50,205 bases of DNA from positions 1 through 50,205 of the IMG/VR virus record IMGVR_UViG_3300046328_000373, one strand, 5' to 3'. A model generated the notes under the pieces. It was not told the DNA's origin. It saw nothing but the letters and a program-made list of their open reading frames with translations, and did no database searches. The translations under genes were made by a program, and so were the position numbers. The DNA comes from a virus. Shown here piece by piece: positions 40,003 to 47,968 of this stretch. Each line of letters begins with the position of its first letter. Positions within the stretch are counted from its first letter, which is position 1.

Positions 40003-40170
40003 TTAGTCTTTCTTTGGTTCTAGTTGTGGGTCGTCTACATACAGAGCCAGTTCCGCTTTTTCAGCAGCAGATAGCCGTTGTAAAAGCTCTGCAAGCGGCG
40101 GAGGCCTGTTTAGCCAATCGTGCGTAGGTTTAAGGTTCAGTCGTTTAGTCTTAGATTTTCGTCGGCTCAT
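40003..40170 (-). CDS. Small basic protein between SbcD- and SbcC-like genes
   Basis: A 55-residue protein with a very basic start (MSRRKSKTKRLNLKPTHDWL), then RPPPLAELLQRLSAAEKAEL and an acidic end. Its ATG overlaps the SbcD-like stop as ATGA, and its stop lies 2 bases before the SbcC-like start codon, so it fills the gap exactly. It is likely real. No family is recognised; a partner that links the two nuclease subunits or binds DNA would fit by position only. Confidence 0.65.
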   Translation of the reverse strand: MSRRKSKTKRLNLKPTHDWLNRPPPLAELLQRLSAAEKAELALYVDDPQLEPKKD

Positions 40171-41174
40171 AGAAGCCCCTCGACAACAACACGCTCTTCA
40201 GCATCCAAGGTCTCCAGTAGACACTTGATGACATCAAAACCCTTGGCCGCTTCCAAGGTGGACTCAAAGTCAGCGGACAGCCCTTCGACGCTTTCAATCT
40301 GAACTGCGTTGGTGATGACGAAGGCCTCGGATGTGCGCCGGAAGGCGGCAATGGCGTTGACGACTTCGTGAGCCTCTTCCTGCGTCGCGCTGCCGTTCAC
40401 CCGAATGAACTTGTGCCCGGTAGGTTGCAGGTCACGCCAGTTCATCTCGATGAACTCTTGGTCCCGGATAGCCGTCGTCTCGAAGTGAACCCCAAAGCCG
40501 CCACGGATGACAACCTTGTACTTGTCACCGTCTGAGAGCCAGTCAGAGACCGAGGTGGCCAGTTGGTTGCCCGGAATCAGAACCTTGCCCAAGCGTCGGG
40601 CATGGTGCTCGTGGCCAAAGATGACCGTCTTGCAGGGCAGGGCTGCGGCCTGCTCTTTGGAGACGTTCAAGCTCTGGTCAGCCTGCTTGGCAAAGAAGTT
40701 GTCGTAGTTGGCATGCAGGAACACGTACTCACACTTGGGTGTGGCTGCAAGTGTTGCGTCGAACACGTCTTGGTTCACCAAGTGTGGAATCACGTACCCG
40801 TAGGGTGTCATCGTCGGCTGCTCGATATGCACATAACGCTCGGGAAAGTTTCGGCTTAGGAGCTTGCCTAGAAACTGAAAACTAGAGAGCGTTGTAGAAG
40901 TCTTGCTGAGGTCGTGGTTACCTGCAGAGTTGTACAGCTTGGAACTTGGGTTTGCTTCAAGCCAGTCGCCTAGAATCTCGTACGTCTTTAGAACATCACT
41001 GATTGGCACATTTGCCGTATCAAATAAGTCCCCGTTTATGAGTAGGTCGCCCTCTACAGGCAGTAAACCTGCAAATTCCTGCAGTACGTGCTGTCGTAGA
41101 GCCCACTGGGTGGCTGGTGTAGTACCGGAGCTACGAATAGCCCCCAAATGTAAATCGCTGATTACTGTAAACAT
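40167..41174 (-). CDS. SbcD/gp47-like metallophosphoesterase nuclease
   Basis: A 335-residue nuclease subunit. The calcineurin-type metal motifs are all present: SDLHLGAIRS (residues about 6-15), INGDLFDTAN (about 46-55), SAGNHDLSK (about 83-91), FLHANYDN (about 152-159) and FGHEHHARRLG (about 187-197). With the SbcC-like ATPase it should form an Mre11-Rad50-type complex that trims DNA ends for recombination-dependent replication. It overlaps the upstream RecU-like gene by 13 bp and the downstream small gene by ATGA. Confidence 0.9.
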   Translation of the reverse strand: MFTVISDLHLGAIRSSGTTPATQWALRQHVLQEFAGLLPVEGDLLINGDLFDTANVPISDVLKTYEILGDWLEANPSSKLYNSAGNHDLSKTSTTLSSFQFLGKLLSRNFPERYVHIEQPTMTPYGYVIPHLVNQDVFDATLAATPKCEYVFLHANYDNFFAKQADQSLNVSKEQAAALPCKTVIFGHEHHARRLGKVLIPGNQLATSVSDWLSDGDKYKVVIRGGFGVHFETTAIRDQEFIEMNWRDLQPTGHKFIRVNGSATQEEAHEVVNAIAAFRRTSEAFVITNAVQIESVEGLSADFESTLEAAKGFDVIKCLLETLDAEERVVVEGLL

Positions 41175-41578
41175 AATTCTATTGCCTCTTTTAAGTTAAG
41201 TTCTGATGTATTTCTAAGGTCCCAAGACCCAGTATCTTGCGTACCGAAGTAGTCAAGACCGATACACCGCCACACTTTAGTCTTGCTGTGGTGTACCAGT
41301 ATAACGCACTTTGCACCTGCTAATTGGAATATCCGCATCCTAGCCCGATTCTCTAGCTTGAAGTTACCGACGGGCAATCTAAAGTCATGGGCTGTTTCTT
41401 TTACCTCAAGCAGAATAGGCAGCCCTCGATTTACAAGCAGGAAGTCGGCCAAGGTCGGCTGTCTTGACCCTGCATGGGCGTCTGGAAGTCGATTCCATGC
41501 GAAGTCTTGTCGGGTGATAGAAGACAGAATCTTCTTCACCTGACCCTCAGCTATCTTGCCTCGGTTTGTGGTGGTCAT
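41162..41578 (-). CDS. PD-(D/E)XK nuclease, RecU-like Holliday-junction resolvase candidate
   Basis: A 138-residue protein. Its core reads TLADFLLVNRGLPILLEVKE (residues about 40-59), which fits D-(x)n-E-x-K with Asp44, Glu57 and Lys59 region, followed by ENRARMRIFQLAGAKCVILV as in RecU-like enzymes, where a helix after the active site supports dimerisation. A conserved Arg-rich start (ITRQDFAWNRLPDAHAGSRQ) may contact DNA. Junction resolution before packaging would fit the recombination operon. A generic VRR/Mrr-like repair nuclease is the alternative. Coupled to the polymerase by ATGA. Confidence 0.68.
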   Translation of the reverse strand: MTTTNRGKIAEGQVKKILSSITRQDFAWNRLPDAHAGSRQPTLADFLLVNRGLPILLEVKETAHDFRLPVGNFKLENRARMRIFQLAGAKCVILVHHSKTKVWRCIGLDYFGTQDTGSWDLRNTSELNLKEAIELCLQ

Positions 41579-44500
41579 GCTTTCTCCATTTTCTTCAGGC
41601 CGCCGACGATGGCAGCCTCAACAGGCAAATCACCAATCTCAATCTGCTCGCCAAAAGACGGGCCGAACGAGATGGAACTCTTGATCGGCAACTCCATGCC
41701 AGCATAATCACCCACCATGCAGGCATGGGCGGAGACCATGAAGGGCACCAAGTCTGGGATAGTCACGGAGAACACACACTCGTCGTGAATCGGTGCGATG
41801 ACCTCACAGTCAAACACCTGCTCAAGACGGGCTTTCCACATGCGGCCTTCAGCCAACTTGGTCATCTCGGCTGCAGAACCTTGGATTCGGAACGACAAGG
41901 CTTGGCGCTGGGGGCCTTCCTCGTCACCGCTGGACGCTTGGTCAATCATCTTGGCCAGGTGGCGAACAGCCCCCAACAAGGTCTTTACAGTGCCGTGCTC
42001 GTATATGGCTGCCATCTCTGTCTCAGCCCATGCTTCAGCTACAGGGAAGGCTACAGCTTTAGCCTCAAGCATGTCTGTAGCATCCTGTTTAGTTACCATC
42101 AGCATACGACTTAGTTTTCCGGGCTTAATCCTATATTGGCTGCCGAAATTAACTGCTTTACCTAAAGCTCTGCACTTTTTCACAGTCTCATAGAGTGGAT
42201 TAGACTTATCGTCTTTAGCTGCAACAAACTGTTCGTAAGTTATAGCCTCATTGCGTCCGTTGTAAATACCTAAGCCAGTAATCGAGTGCATATCTTTTGG
42301 CGAGTCACCTACAAATACTTCACGCAGAACTGGGTCTTTTGACCACTCAGCCAGGAGCAGAATCTCTTGACTAGAGAAGTCCATCGAGACGATAACAGCG
42401 TTGCGCTTGTGTGGCACGATTACCTCGCGGAACCTTGCAGCTTGACCCTCAATCTTGGCGTGTTTTGGAAGCTGTTGCAGGTTTGGTGCTGAACTGCTGG
42501 CCCTGCGTGTGTTAGTTCCACACTGGTTATGGTTAGAGTGAATTCTACCAGTTTTCCAGTGGACTAACTTAGGGTAAGTCTCGTAGTACAGACCGCTACG
42601 TGTCTGCACCATCTTAATCAACTTCAAGGACTCAAGGGCTGCCTTCTCTTCTTCTGGTGCATCCAGCAAAGCGTAGGCAATAGCTGTAGTGTCAGTCGAA
42701 GGGTTGGGCAGCCGAGCGCCGGGGGGTGGCGGCATCGCGTTGTAGGCCTCCAAGGTTAGGGGCACGTCCATGGCGTTGCGGATAGCTTCGTTGGAGCGTG
42801 TACCTGGCCCGTTGTTGAACAGGCGCAGAGGCAAGCCCATCACGTCGTACATCAACTTGGTAATCTGCTTGGGGCTGCCTGCGTTGAACTCCGGCGCGGC
42901 GACGAAGCGGCGATGCACGTAGCACGTCACAGCGGCGGCGTCATCAGCGGACACCAAGTCTGCCAAGAGCTTGTCCTGAATCCTTGGGACAAGTTTTGCC
43001 GGTGTGCGTATCGCTGTCTTTAGCTCTTGCCCACAAATCAGTGCTGCCTGCTTGATGGCTGCTGCGTCCAGCTTCTCAAACACCGGTGCAACGGTGCCTT
43101 CCCACCCGTGGGTGATGAGGTACTTGTGCAGCACGGCCTCAGCGTCAACCTTGGTCTTCGCATCCAGCTCAGCCAACTCGTAGAGCTTGGCAACGTCAAC
43201 CTTAACGCCGTGGACATAGCTTTGGGCATGCAGGTAAGACGCGTCAATCTCAACGTCCAAGTACACCTTCCAGTGGTGCTCAAGTTGCATGTGCAACTTG
43301 AAGAAGTTGTGCAACGAGGCGGTGACGATGGTGTCATCGCAAGCGTAGGACTTGACGTGTGCAGCGGACAACTCACGCATCTTGTACTGGCGGCGCTCGG
43401 TGGCCTCGAAGATTGCTGGCTCCACCTCGATTGTGCCGCCTTCGACCAAAACCGGGGCGGAGGGTCTTGGAGTCTCGCAGTCCAGTGAGCGCATGTCTCG
43501 CTCCCATGCGTCCATTGCCACGGCGTATTTCTGGGACTCCATCTCTACGTCAGCCGCCGTGACCTCACGGATTACGGCCTCCTTGACACACTTGTCAAAG
43601 GTGCTCAGCAACTGGCCGCCCTGCAGAGTACCGATAGGGCCTTCCAAGGTTGTCACAGCGCTGTACTCAACTTGGTCGTAGCCGAAATACATCTTGGCCA
43701 ACTTCTTCAAGCCCAAGGACTCGTTCTCGTTGACGTAGGAGGCTTCCAGCTTGGTGTCCAGCCAGTTGGGCAAGTAGCCCTCATAGCCGTTGTCCTTGAA
43801 GCGCTCGCCCCAAGCGTTATAGAGTACCGGACCCTCGAACGCCACGTTTTGGATGACCAACTGCTTGCCCAAGTTCATGGCGAAGTCGGCCACGTCGTCG
43901 AGGGGTACGCAGTCGGTGTCTACGTGGTCCACCGGGATGTAGACGGTGTACTGCAGGTTATCACCGAAGGTGAGCGACATGCCGGACAACTCAGAGCCGA
44001 TGACATCAACGATGCCGCCGTTGGCCTCGACCCACTCGTCGGACTCATCCGGTGTGGAAGTCTCGATGTCCAGCGCTACGAAGGCGGACTGGGCAATCAG
44101 AGGCTTGGCCCACGACTTGAACGACTCCCACTTGGAGCCGGAGACAAGGTGGGACTGCCCTTGCCACTTCGTCAGTCGCTCGTCATCCACCTTGCCGCGA
44201 ATCAGACCGGGGGACCACTTCAGCGGGTTCTGCAAGGTGTTGACCCACTCGGTGTGAATCTTGGCCAGCTTCCATGACTTGATGAACTCGGCAGAGCCGT
44301 CAAAAATCTTCTTGACCACTTTGACGCCGCACTCTGGGTGTAGCTCGTCCAAGTTGCCAATCTCAGCCAAGCGGGCAAGCTCTTCAAGGCCTGCATCGCC
44401 GTAGTCGCGGTAGAACTCAGCAAAGGCTGCGGGGCCAAAGCCTTTGATACCTTTGATATTGTCGGAAGAGTCACCGACCAGCGCCTTGTACACGCTAATC

Positions 44501-45048
44501 CAGCGGTTCTCAAACGGCCCAAAAGGGTTCTCGTTCAAGTCGCGGTCACCGATGCTGGTGTGGATTGTCGCGCCGTAGGCGTTGATGCCGGACAGTACAG
44601 CCAAGTCGCCATCGCCTGAGCGGATTACGAGGTCCTCTTCCGTATGCTGGGCCAGCCAGCCAAGGATGTCATCACCCTCGACATAATCTTGGGTCAGAGA
44701 CAGGGCACCGAGCTTGAAGAAGACGCTCTGCAACTGCTCTTTGAGGTTGTTGAACTCGACGTAGGCCTCGTTGGGGCGCTTGCCGCGCTGAGCCTTGTAC
44801 TCTTTGTCGATCATGCCGCGCATGACCTTGCTGGACTGGCCCTCGAACACCAAGATGGCGTCCTTGGGGGTGAGGTTGAATTTCTTGAGAGAGGTGATGA
44901 TGGAGTTGACGGCGTTCTCGTAGCCGCATGCTTGGGTGTTTACCCAGTAATCTTTGCCGTCTTCTGTGACAGCGTTGAAACCTTCTTGGTCTTTGCCTAC
45001 TGAGAGGCACTGCCAGATGATACTGCTCATGTCGATAGCTAGCTTCAT
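41575..45048 (-). CDS. DNA polymerase I with flap nuclease, proofreading and polymerase domains
   Basis: A 1157-residue replicative polymerase. Residues 1-290 are a 5'-nuclease/FEN domain (FEGQSSKVMRGMIDKEY, VEGDDILGWL, RSGDGDLAVL, VGDSSDNIKGIKGFGPAA). Residues about 320-620 are a 3'-5' exonuclease: VALDIETSTPDE, then QNVAFEGPVL, then SYACDDTIVT. Residues about 640-1157 are a family A polymerase: motif A VSMDFSSQEILLLAEW, motif B RALGKAVNFGSQYRI, motif C APIHDECVF. Motif B has YR where YG is usual. The full three-domain form is uncommon in phages, which mostly lack the 5' nuclease. Its start overlaps an HNH gene's stop as ATGA. Confidence 0.93.
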   Translation of the reverse strand: MKLAIDMSSIIWQCLSVGKDQEGFNAVTEDGKDYWVNTQACGYENAVNSIITSLKKFNLTPKDAILVFEGQSSKVMRGMIDKEYKAQRGKRPNEAYVEFNNLKEQLQSVFFKLGALSLTQDYVEGDDILGWLAQHTEEDLVIRSGDGDLAVLSGINAYGATIHTSIGDRDLNENPFGPFENRWISVYKALVGDSSDNIKGIKGFGPAAFAEFYRDYGDAGLEELARLAEIGNLDELHPECGVKVVKKIFDGSAEFIKSWKLAKIHTEWVNTLQNPLKWSPGLIRGKVDDERLTKWQGQSHLVSGSKWESFKSWAKPLIAQSAFVALDIETSTPDESDEWVEANGGIVDVIGSELSGMSLTFGDNLQYTVYIPVDHVDTDCVPLDDVADFAMNLGKQLVIQNVAFEGPVLYNAWGERFKDNGYEGYLPNWLDTKLEASYVNENESLGLKKLAKMYFGYDQVEYSAVTTLEGPIGTLQGGQLLSTFDKCVKEAVIREVTAADVEMESQKYAVAMDAWERDMRSLDCETPRPSAPVLVEGGTIEVEPAIFEATERRQYKMRELSAAHVKSYACDDTIVTASLHNFFKLHMQLEHHWKVYLDVEIDASYLHAQSYVHGVKVDVAKLYELAELDAKTKVDAEAVLHKYLITHGWEGTVAPVFEKLDAAAIKQAALICGQELKTAIRTPAKLVPRIQDKLLADLVSADDAAAVTCYVHRRFVAAPEFNAGSPKQITKLMYDVMGLPLRLFNNGPGTRSNEAIRNAMDVPLTLEAYNAMPPPPGARLPNPSTDTTAIAYALLDAPEEEKAALESLKLIKMVQTRSGLYYETYPKLVHWKTGRIHSNHNQCGTNTRRASSSAPNLQQLPKHAKIEGQAARFREVIVPHKRNAVIVSMDFSSQEILLLAEWSKDPVLREVFVGDSPKDMHSITGLGIYNGRNEAITYEQFVAAKDDKSNPLYETVKKCRALGKAVNFGSQYRIKPGKLSRMLMVTKQDATDMLEAKAVAFPVAEAWAETEMAAIYEHGTVKTLLGAVRHLAKMIDQASSGDEEGPQRQALSFRIQGSAAEMTKLAEGRMWKARLEQVFDCEVIAPIHDECVFSVTIPDLVPFMVSAHACMVGDYAGMELPIKSSISFGPSFGEQIEIGDLPVEAAIVGGLKKMEKA

Positions 45049-45695
45049 TTTTTATCCTTAAAATTTACTTTGTTATTGCGGCTCTTATACATTTTTGCAT
45101 TAGGGTCTATGGCCAGTTCTGCAGGCCAACCAGCCCGTAAGCGATACCTTAGCTTATTGTACGCTATGCCATTTTCTTCGGCCCAAGCTAATACAGGCTT
45201 TTCTACACTGCCTACCCTTAGAAATAGGGTATTCTCTCGGTTACTGTTCTGAACTTTACGAGTAGCCCATACGCAGTTATGTGGGCCATAACCTTGCAGG
45301 TTGTTCACCCACTCCAACGTATCGCTTGGGCTTGGGCGGTGCCCCATATCTAGCAAAAAATTAGCGAAGTCTTTCCAGCGGTCTACGGGCGTACGATCCT
45401 TATACTTCTCGGTGCTCCTGCATCTGCTCCACATACCCTTCCAGATAATGTATTCAGGAGTATGTGAGGAGTTATGTGTCGAGTGGTGGGTGTCTTTCTG
45501 AAGACACCCACAGGACTTCGTAGTCTCGTCCACAAGTGAAAAGCCTCGAACAGTGGTATAGTTACCGCAGACGCACTTACATAACCACAAGGCATTGCTG
45601 CTCTTGTCTAAGCCTACGAAACTCTCCACAGAGAGCCTGGTAAATTTCTTCCCTAGAAGGTCCTTGACTCTAGGAGTTAGTGCCAGCTTTTTCAT
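45045..45695 (-). CDS. HNH homing-type endonuclease upstream of polymerase, degenerate core
   Basis: A 216-residue protein. I chose the ATG at 45695 (AGGA 6 bases upstream); a longer reading runs through a terminator. A zinc-binding segment (WLCKCVCGNYTTV, KSCGCLQKD) is followed by the HNH-type region (IIWKGMWSRCRS, VDRWKDFANFLLDMGHRPS, LEWVNNLQGYGPHNCVWAT) and a C-terminal helix-turn-helix/NUMOD1-like part (AWAEENGIAYNKLRYRLRAG). Compared with the copy at 47966 it lacks the YGARGI segment and has EWVNN for ERVDN, so catalysis may be impaired. It is coupled to the polymerase by ATGA. Confidence 0.8.
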   Translation of the reverse strand: MKKLALTPRVKDLLGKKFTRLSVESFVGLDKSSNALWLCKCVCGNYTTVRGFSLVDETTKSCGCLQKDTHHSTHNSSHTPEYIIWKGMWSRCRSTEKYKDRTPVDRWKDFANFLLDMGHRPSPSDTLEWVNNLQGYGPHNCVWATRKVQNSNRENTLFLRVGSVEKPVLAWAEENGIAYNKLRYRLRAGWPAELAIDPNAKMYKSRNNKVNFKDKK

Positions 45696-45714
45696 ATATT
45701 TCCTAATGTAAGAA

Positions 45715-45734
45715 AAGCCCTCCGAGGAGGGCTT
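45715..45734 (-). terminator. Terminator between DUF6378-like and HNH-polymerase genes
   Basis: AAGCCCTC (45715-45722) and GAGGGCTT (45727-45734) pair around CGAG. Read on the minus strand the stem runs into TTTTCTT, a usable U tract. The plus strand also has GGGTTTT after it. It stands 19 bases before the HNH start, so polymerase transcription depends on read-through. Confidence 0.75.
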
Positions 45735-45739
45735 GGGTT

Positions 45740-46087
45740 TTAGCGTATGTTGCCTTGCAGCTCGTCTGCAACTAATTTTGAATATCCTGCCACATCGGTC
45801 CAAGAGTCATCGTAATTGGCATCTCCGTTTACGATTCGTCCAATCTTGTGGAACACCATCTCAAGTGCTTCCTGTTGTGTGTCTGTCAGCACCTTGTTTC
45901 TGGAATCCAAGTGCTTCTTCAGCAGCCGCTTGAAGTCTTGTGTGACGTTAGCGTGGCCTTGGAAGGTTCCGTAGCGAGAGCCGCGCTCTGCGAGGATGGT
46001 GACCAAGGTTGGGGCAACTGTTGGGACTTCTTTGGCTGGGCGTCCGCGTTTCTGTACTTGAACAAAAGGCATCTTACGTGTTGTCAT
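45740..46087 (-). CDS. DUF6378-like phage protein
   Basis: A 115-residue protein whose second part is characteristic: ERGSRYGTFQGHANVTQDFK, then QQEALEMVFHKIGRIVNGDA and SWTDVAGYSKLVADELQG. This pattern matches a family common in phage replication regions (DUF6378). The all-helical plan with EALEM and DVAGY resembles MazG-like helical proteins, so it may be nucleotide-related, but the family's function is not established to my knowledge. It overlaps the MazG-like gene by 14 bp and is followed by a terminator. Confidence 0.75.
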   Translation of the reverse strand: MTTRKMPFVQVQKRGRPAKEVPTVAPTLVTILAERGSRYGTFQGHANVTQDFKRLLKKHLDSRNKVLTDTQQEALEMVFHKIGRIVNGDANYDDSWTDVAGYSKLVADELQGNIR

Positions 46088-46499
46088 TTAGTTTCTCCGA
46101 TAAAAGTTGTGAAATCTTTGGTTCTGGTTTCCAATAATTCGGCCCCTTCTGGAGCTTATTGAATTGGTCTTTGATTGGGTTTCCATCTGCACCCATCTTG
46201 CTGAAGTTGGACTGCATAATTACAGAGATAACTTCCTGCATGGGTAGGCCGTACTTTGCACCCTCAGAGGCACAGTAGACCATAATATCACCAAACCAGT
46301 CAGCAAGGTTAGTCAAGGTTTCTAGATTCGTCGAACCTTCTTTATTGTAGGTTTCGATGATGTCAAATCCCTCATCCAGCTCATCACGAAGAATCTTCGT
46401 GAAGTTGAGCAGCTTCAAAGGGAAGCCATCCGGCAGGGCGGGCTTGTCGAGGCAGGGGAACCCGTACATCGTATTGAACTTCTTGATGTCATCAAACAT
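46074..46499 (-). CDS. MazG/HisE-like NTP pyrophosphohydrolase
   Basis: A 141-residue all-alpha enzyme. The metal-binding acidic motifs are visible: LRDELDEGFDII near residues 37-48 and LADWFGDIMVYCASEG near residues 67-82. The C-terminal part (VISVIMQSNFSKMGADGNPI, GPNYWKPEPKI) is typical of phage phosphoribosyl-ATP pyrophosphohydrolase-like proteins. It may remove unwanted or alarmone nucleotides from the pool during phage replication; the real substrate is unknown. It overlaps the exonuclease gene by 8 bp. Confidence 0.8.
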   Translation of the reverse strand: MFDDIKKFNTMYGFPCLDKPALPDGFPLKLLNFTKILRDELDEGFDIIETYNKEGSTNLETLTNLADWFGDIMVYCASEGAKYGLPMQEVISVIMQSNFSKMGADGNPIKDQFNKLQKGPNYWKPEPKISQLLSEKLNDNT

Positions 46500-47142
46500 T
46501 TTTCATTTTCTCCAAGGTGTATTTGAGGTCTTGGTCAAGTCCAGCTTGACCCAAGAGCCAAGCGCGGTAGTCTGCTGGCACGTTCAGGATTGGCACACCC
46601 TTGTGCTTCCCGAAGGGCATGACATGCAGCATCTTAGGTGTGCTGGCCCGCTTGAACAGCGCTTCCAGCGTAGTACCGGTCTTTGGCAGAATCACCTGCA
46701 GCAGGTCATGCACTGTCAAGATGTCACCCAAGGCTGAGTGTGACTTTCGGTCGGGTAGACCAAGTTCCGATTGCAGGGTGGCCAACTTGTGGTTGGTGGT
46801 GCCTGTAATGTATTTTCTGGACAAGGCCAGAGTACATAGGGTTGCTGCTGGTGTGTAAACACTAGCAATCATTCGAGTATCGAATGGTGCGTTGTGGCAG
46901 ATCATCCACCCAGACTCTGGCAGTAGTTTTGCTACATCAGCAAGTTTAGGTTTGCCCTCACACATCTCGTTAGAGATTCCGTGAATGGCAAATGCGCCGG
47001 GTTCAATCTGGCGCTCGGGGTCTACAAGGGTTTCGTGCTGGTCGAGAATGTTGAGGTTCTCGTCCATGGTGACCCATGCGATTTCACATACGCCACCTGA
47101 TAGGCCCGCAGTTTCTGTATCTAAAATTAGGTAATTGTTCAT
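46492..47142 (-). CDS. DnaQ-like DEDDh exonuclease with DUF3820 tail
   Basis: A 216-residue 3'-5' exonuclease. The motifs are ILDTETAGLSGG (residues about 5-16), MICHNAPFDTRM (about 80-91) and HSALGDILTVHDLL (about 135-148), giving the DEDDh set. The C-terminal 50 residues (MLHVMPFGKHKGVPILNVPA, YRAWLLGQAGLD) are a DUF3820 module, often attached to such exonucleases. It may act in mismatch proofreading, host DNA breakdown or end processing beside the polymerase's own exonuclease. Its ATG follows a terminator hairpin by 7 bases with no linear Shine-Dalgarno sequence between. Confidence 0.87.
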   Translation of the reverse strand: MNNYLILDTETAGLSGGVCEIAWVTMDENLNILDQHETLVDPERQIEPGAFAIHGISNEMCEGKPKLADVAKLLPESGWMICHNAPFDTRMIASVYTPAATLCTLALSRKYITGTTNHKLATLQSELGLPDRKSHSALGDILTVHDLLQVILPKTGTTLEALFKRASTPKMLHVMPFGKHKGVPILNVPADYRAWLLGQAGLDQDLKYTLEKMKNV

Positions 47143-47149
47143 GCGTGAA

Positions 47150-47174
47150 AAAGGCCCAGAAATTCTGGGCCTTT
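47150..47174 (-). terminator. Terminator after the unknown abundant-type gene
   Basis: AAAGGCCCAG (47150-47159) pairs with CTGGGCCTTT (47165-47174). On the minus strand the stem is followed by more T (TTTTTC in all). AGGA lies directly 5' of the stem on the minus strand and the exonuclease ATG 7 bases 3' of it, so it may also build a bridged ribosome binding site. Confidence 0.82.
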
Positions 47175-47188
47175 CCTAAGTTTAGTTG

Positions 47189-47866
47189 TTACTGAGCAAT
47201 ATCAAACACAACCACTGTGTATGTATTGTTTCCGGCGGTAGCGAGTTCGGTACGGGCCCGAACCTTTGTAACTGACTCAGCAGTTGCCTTGCCGAGTCGC
47301 AACGCATTCAGGGCCATCAACTGGTATCGGCTGAACTTGCCTTTGGACTTGGGGCTCAGGTCAAATTGAACCAAGTCATCGACCAGTTGTGGGCCTTTAG
47401 TGCAGGAGACTACACTACCGACAACGACTGCGCGTTCCTTCACGCCGGCTTTCTCGAAGCCGCTCTCACGAAGGGCCTCAAGGTGCTCTTTGACTAGCGT
47501 ACCATCCGAGCAAACTACGCCGTCATCACTGTACTTTACGGTCTCTTTTGGAGCTTTGTCATCACCAGCTTGTACGACATAGCTGTCTTGCCAGCTAAGC
47601 AACTCAAACACAATCTCGTCTCCTACAGACTTCTTAGACTCACGCTCAAGGAAGTTACCGTTAGAAGCTACGAGGCAGGTCAAGCTGTCGTAGGCCACTT
47701 TAACTGCGTCTTTCAACCCGGTGATTGGGTTGGTGATGCTACCGAAGCTTGGTTTGGCTACTACTGCTTGTGGCTTGGTAGTTACTACTGCTGTGGTTTG
47801 GGTTGGAGTTTCAGTCATTGTCTCGTCTTGAGCTTCGAAGTCTGGGGTTACTTTGTGGAGTGCCAT
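47189..47866 (-). CDS. Unknown protein in its own transcription unit, possible ssDNA-binding protein
   Basis: A 225-residue protein. Residues 1-40 are Thr/Gln-rich and disordered (TMTETPTQTTAVVTT). Residues about 55-150 are mixed alpha/beta (LKDAVKVAYDSLTCLVASNG, GDEIVFELLSWQDSYVVQAG) and the end is beta (AGNNTYTVVVFDIAQ). It has a strong promoter and a strong terminator within a dense operon, as expected for a protein needed in large amounts such as a single-stranded DNA-binding protein. No OB-fold motif or acidic tail can be shown, so that role is only a guess. Confidence 0.5.
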   Translation of the reverse strand: MALHKVTPDFEAQDETMTETPTQTTAVVTTKPQAVVAKPSFGSITNPITGLKDAVKVAYDSLTCLVASNGNFLERESKKSVGDEIVFELLSWQDSYVVQAGDDKAPKETVKYSDDGVVCSDGTLVKEHLEALRESGFEKAGVKERAVVVGSVVSCTKGPQLVDDLVQFDLSPKSKGKFSRYQLMALNALRLGKATAESVTKVRARTELATAGNNTYTVVVFDIAQ

Positions 47867-47940
47867 GATAAGTTTACTTTCAGTTTAATTTGACCGTTCT
47901 TCCCGGCCTGCCAACCAAGCTGGATGCTTGGGTTTTAGAG

Positions 47941-47968
47941 ATTATACTGCCATTTTTGGTAGTGTCTA
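47941..47968 (-). promoter_or_regulatory. Sigma-70-type promoter on the minus strand
   Basis: On the minus strand TAGACA (47968-47963) is followed after 16 bases by TATAAT (47946-47941), a near-consensus pair. It overlaps the stop codon of the upstream HNH gene (TAG at 47968-47966) and drives the gene starting at 47866 with a leader of about 68 bases. The leader can form a small hairpin (CCAAGC/GCTTGG). Confidence 0.75.

Noticed and set aside
45696-45803. Longer N-terminus for the HNH protein upstream of the polymerase
   Set aside because: It would be translated through the terminator stem and antisense-like sequence of the neighbour; AGGA marks the ATG at 45695.
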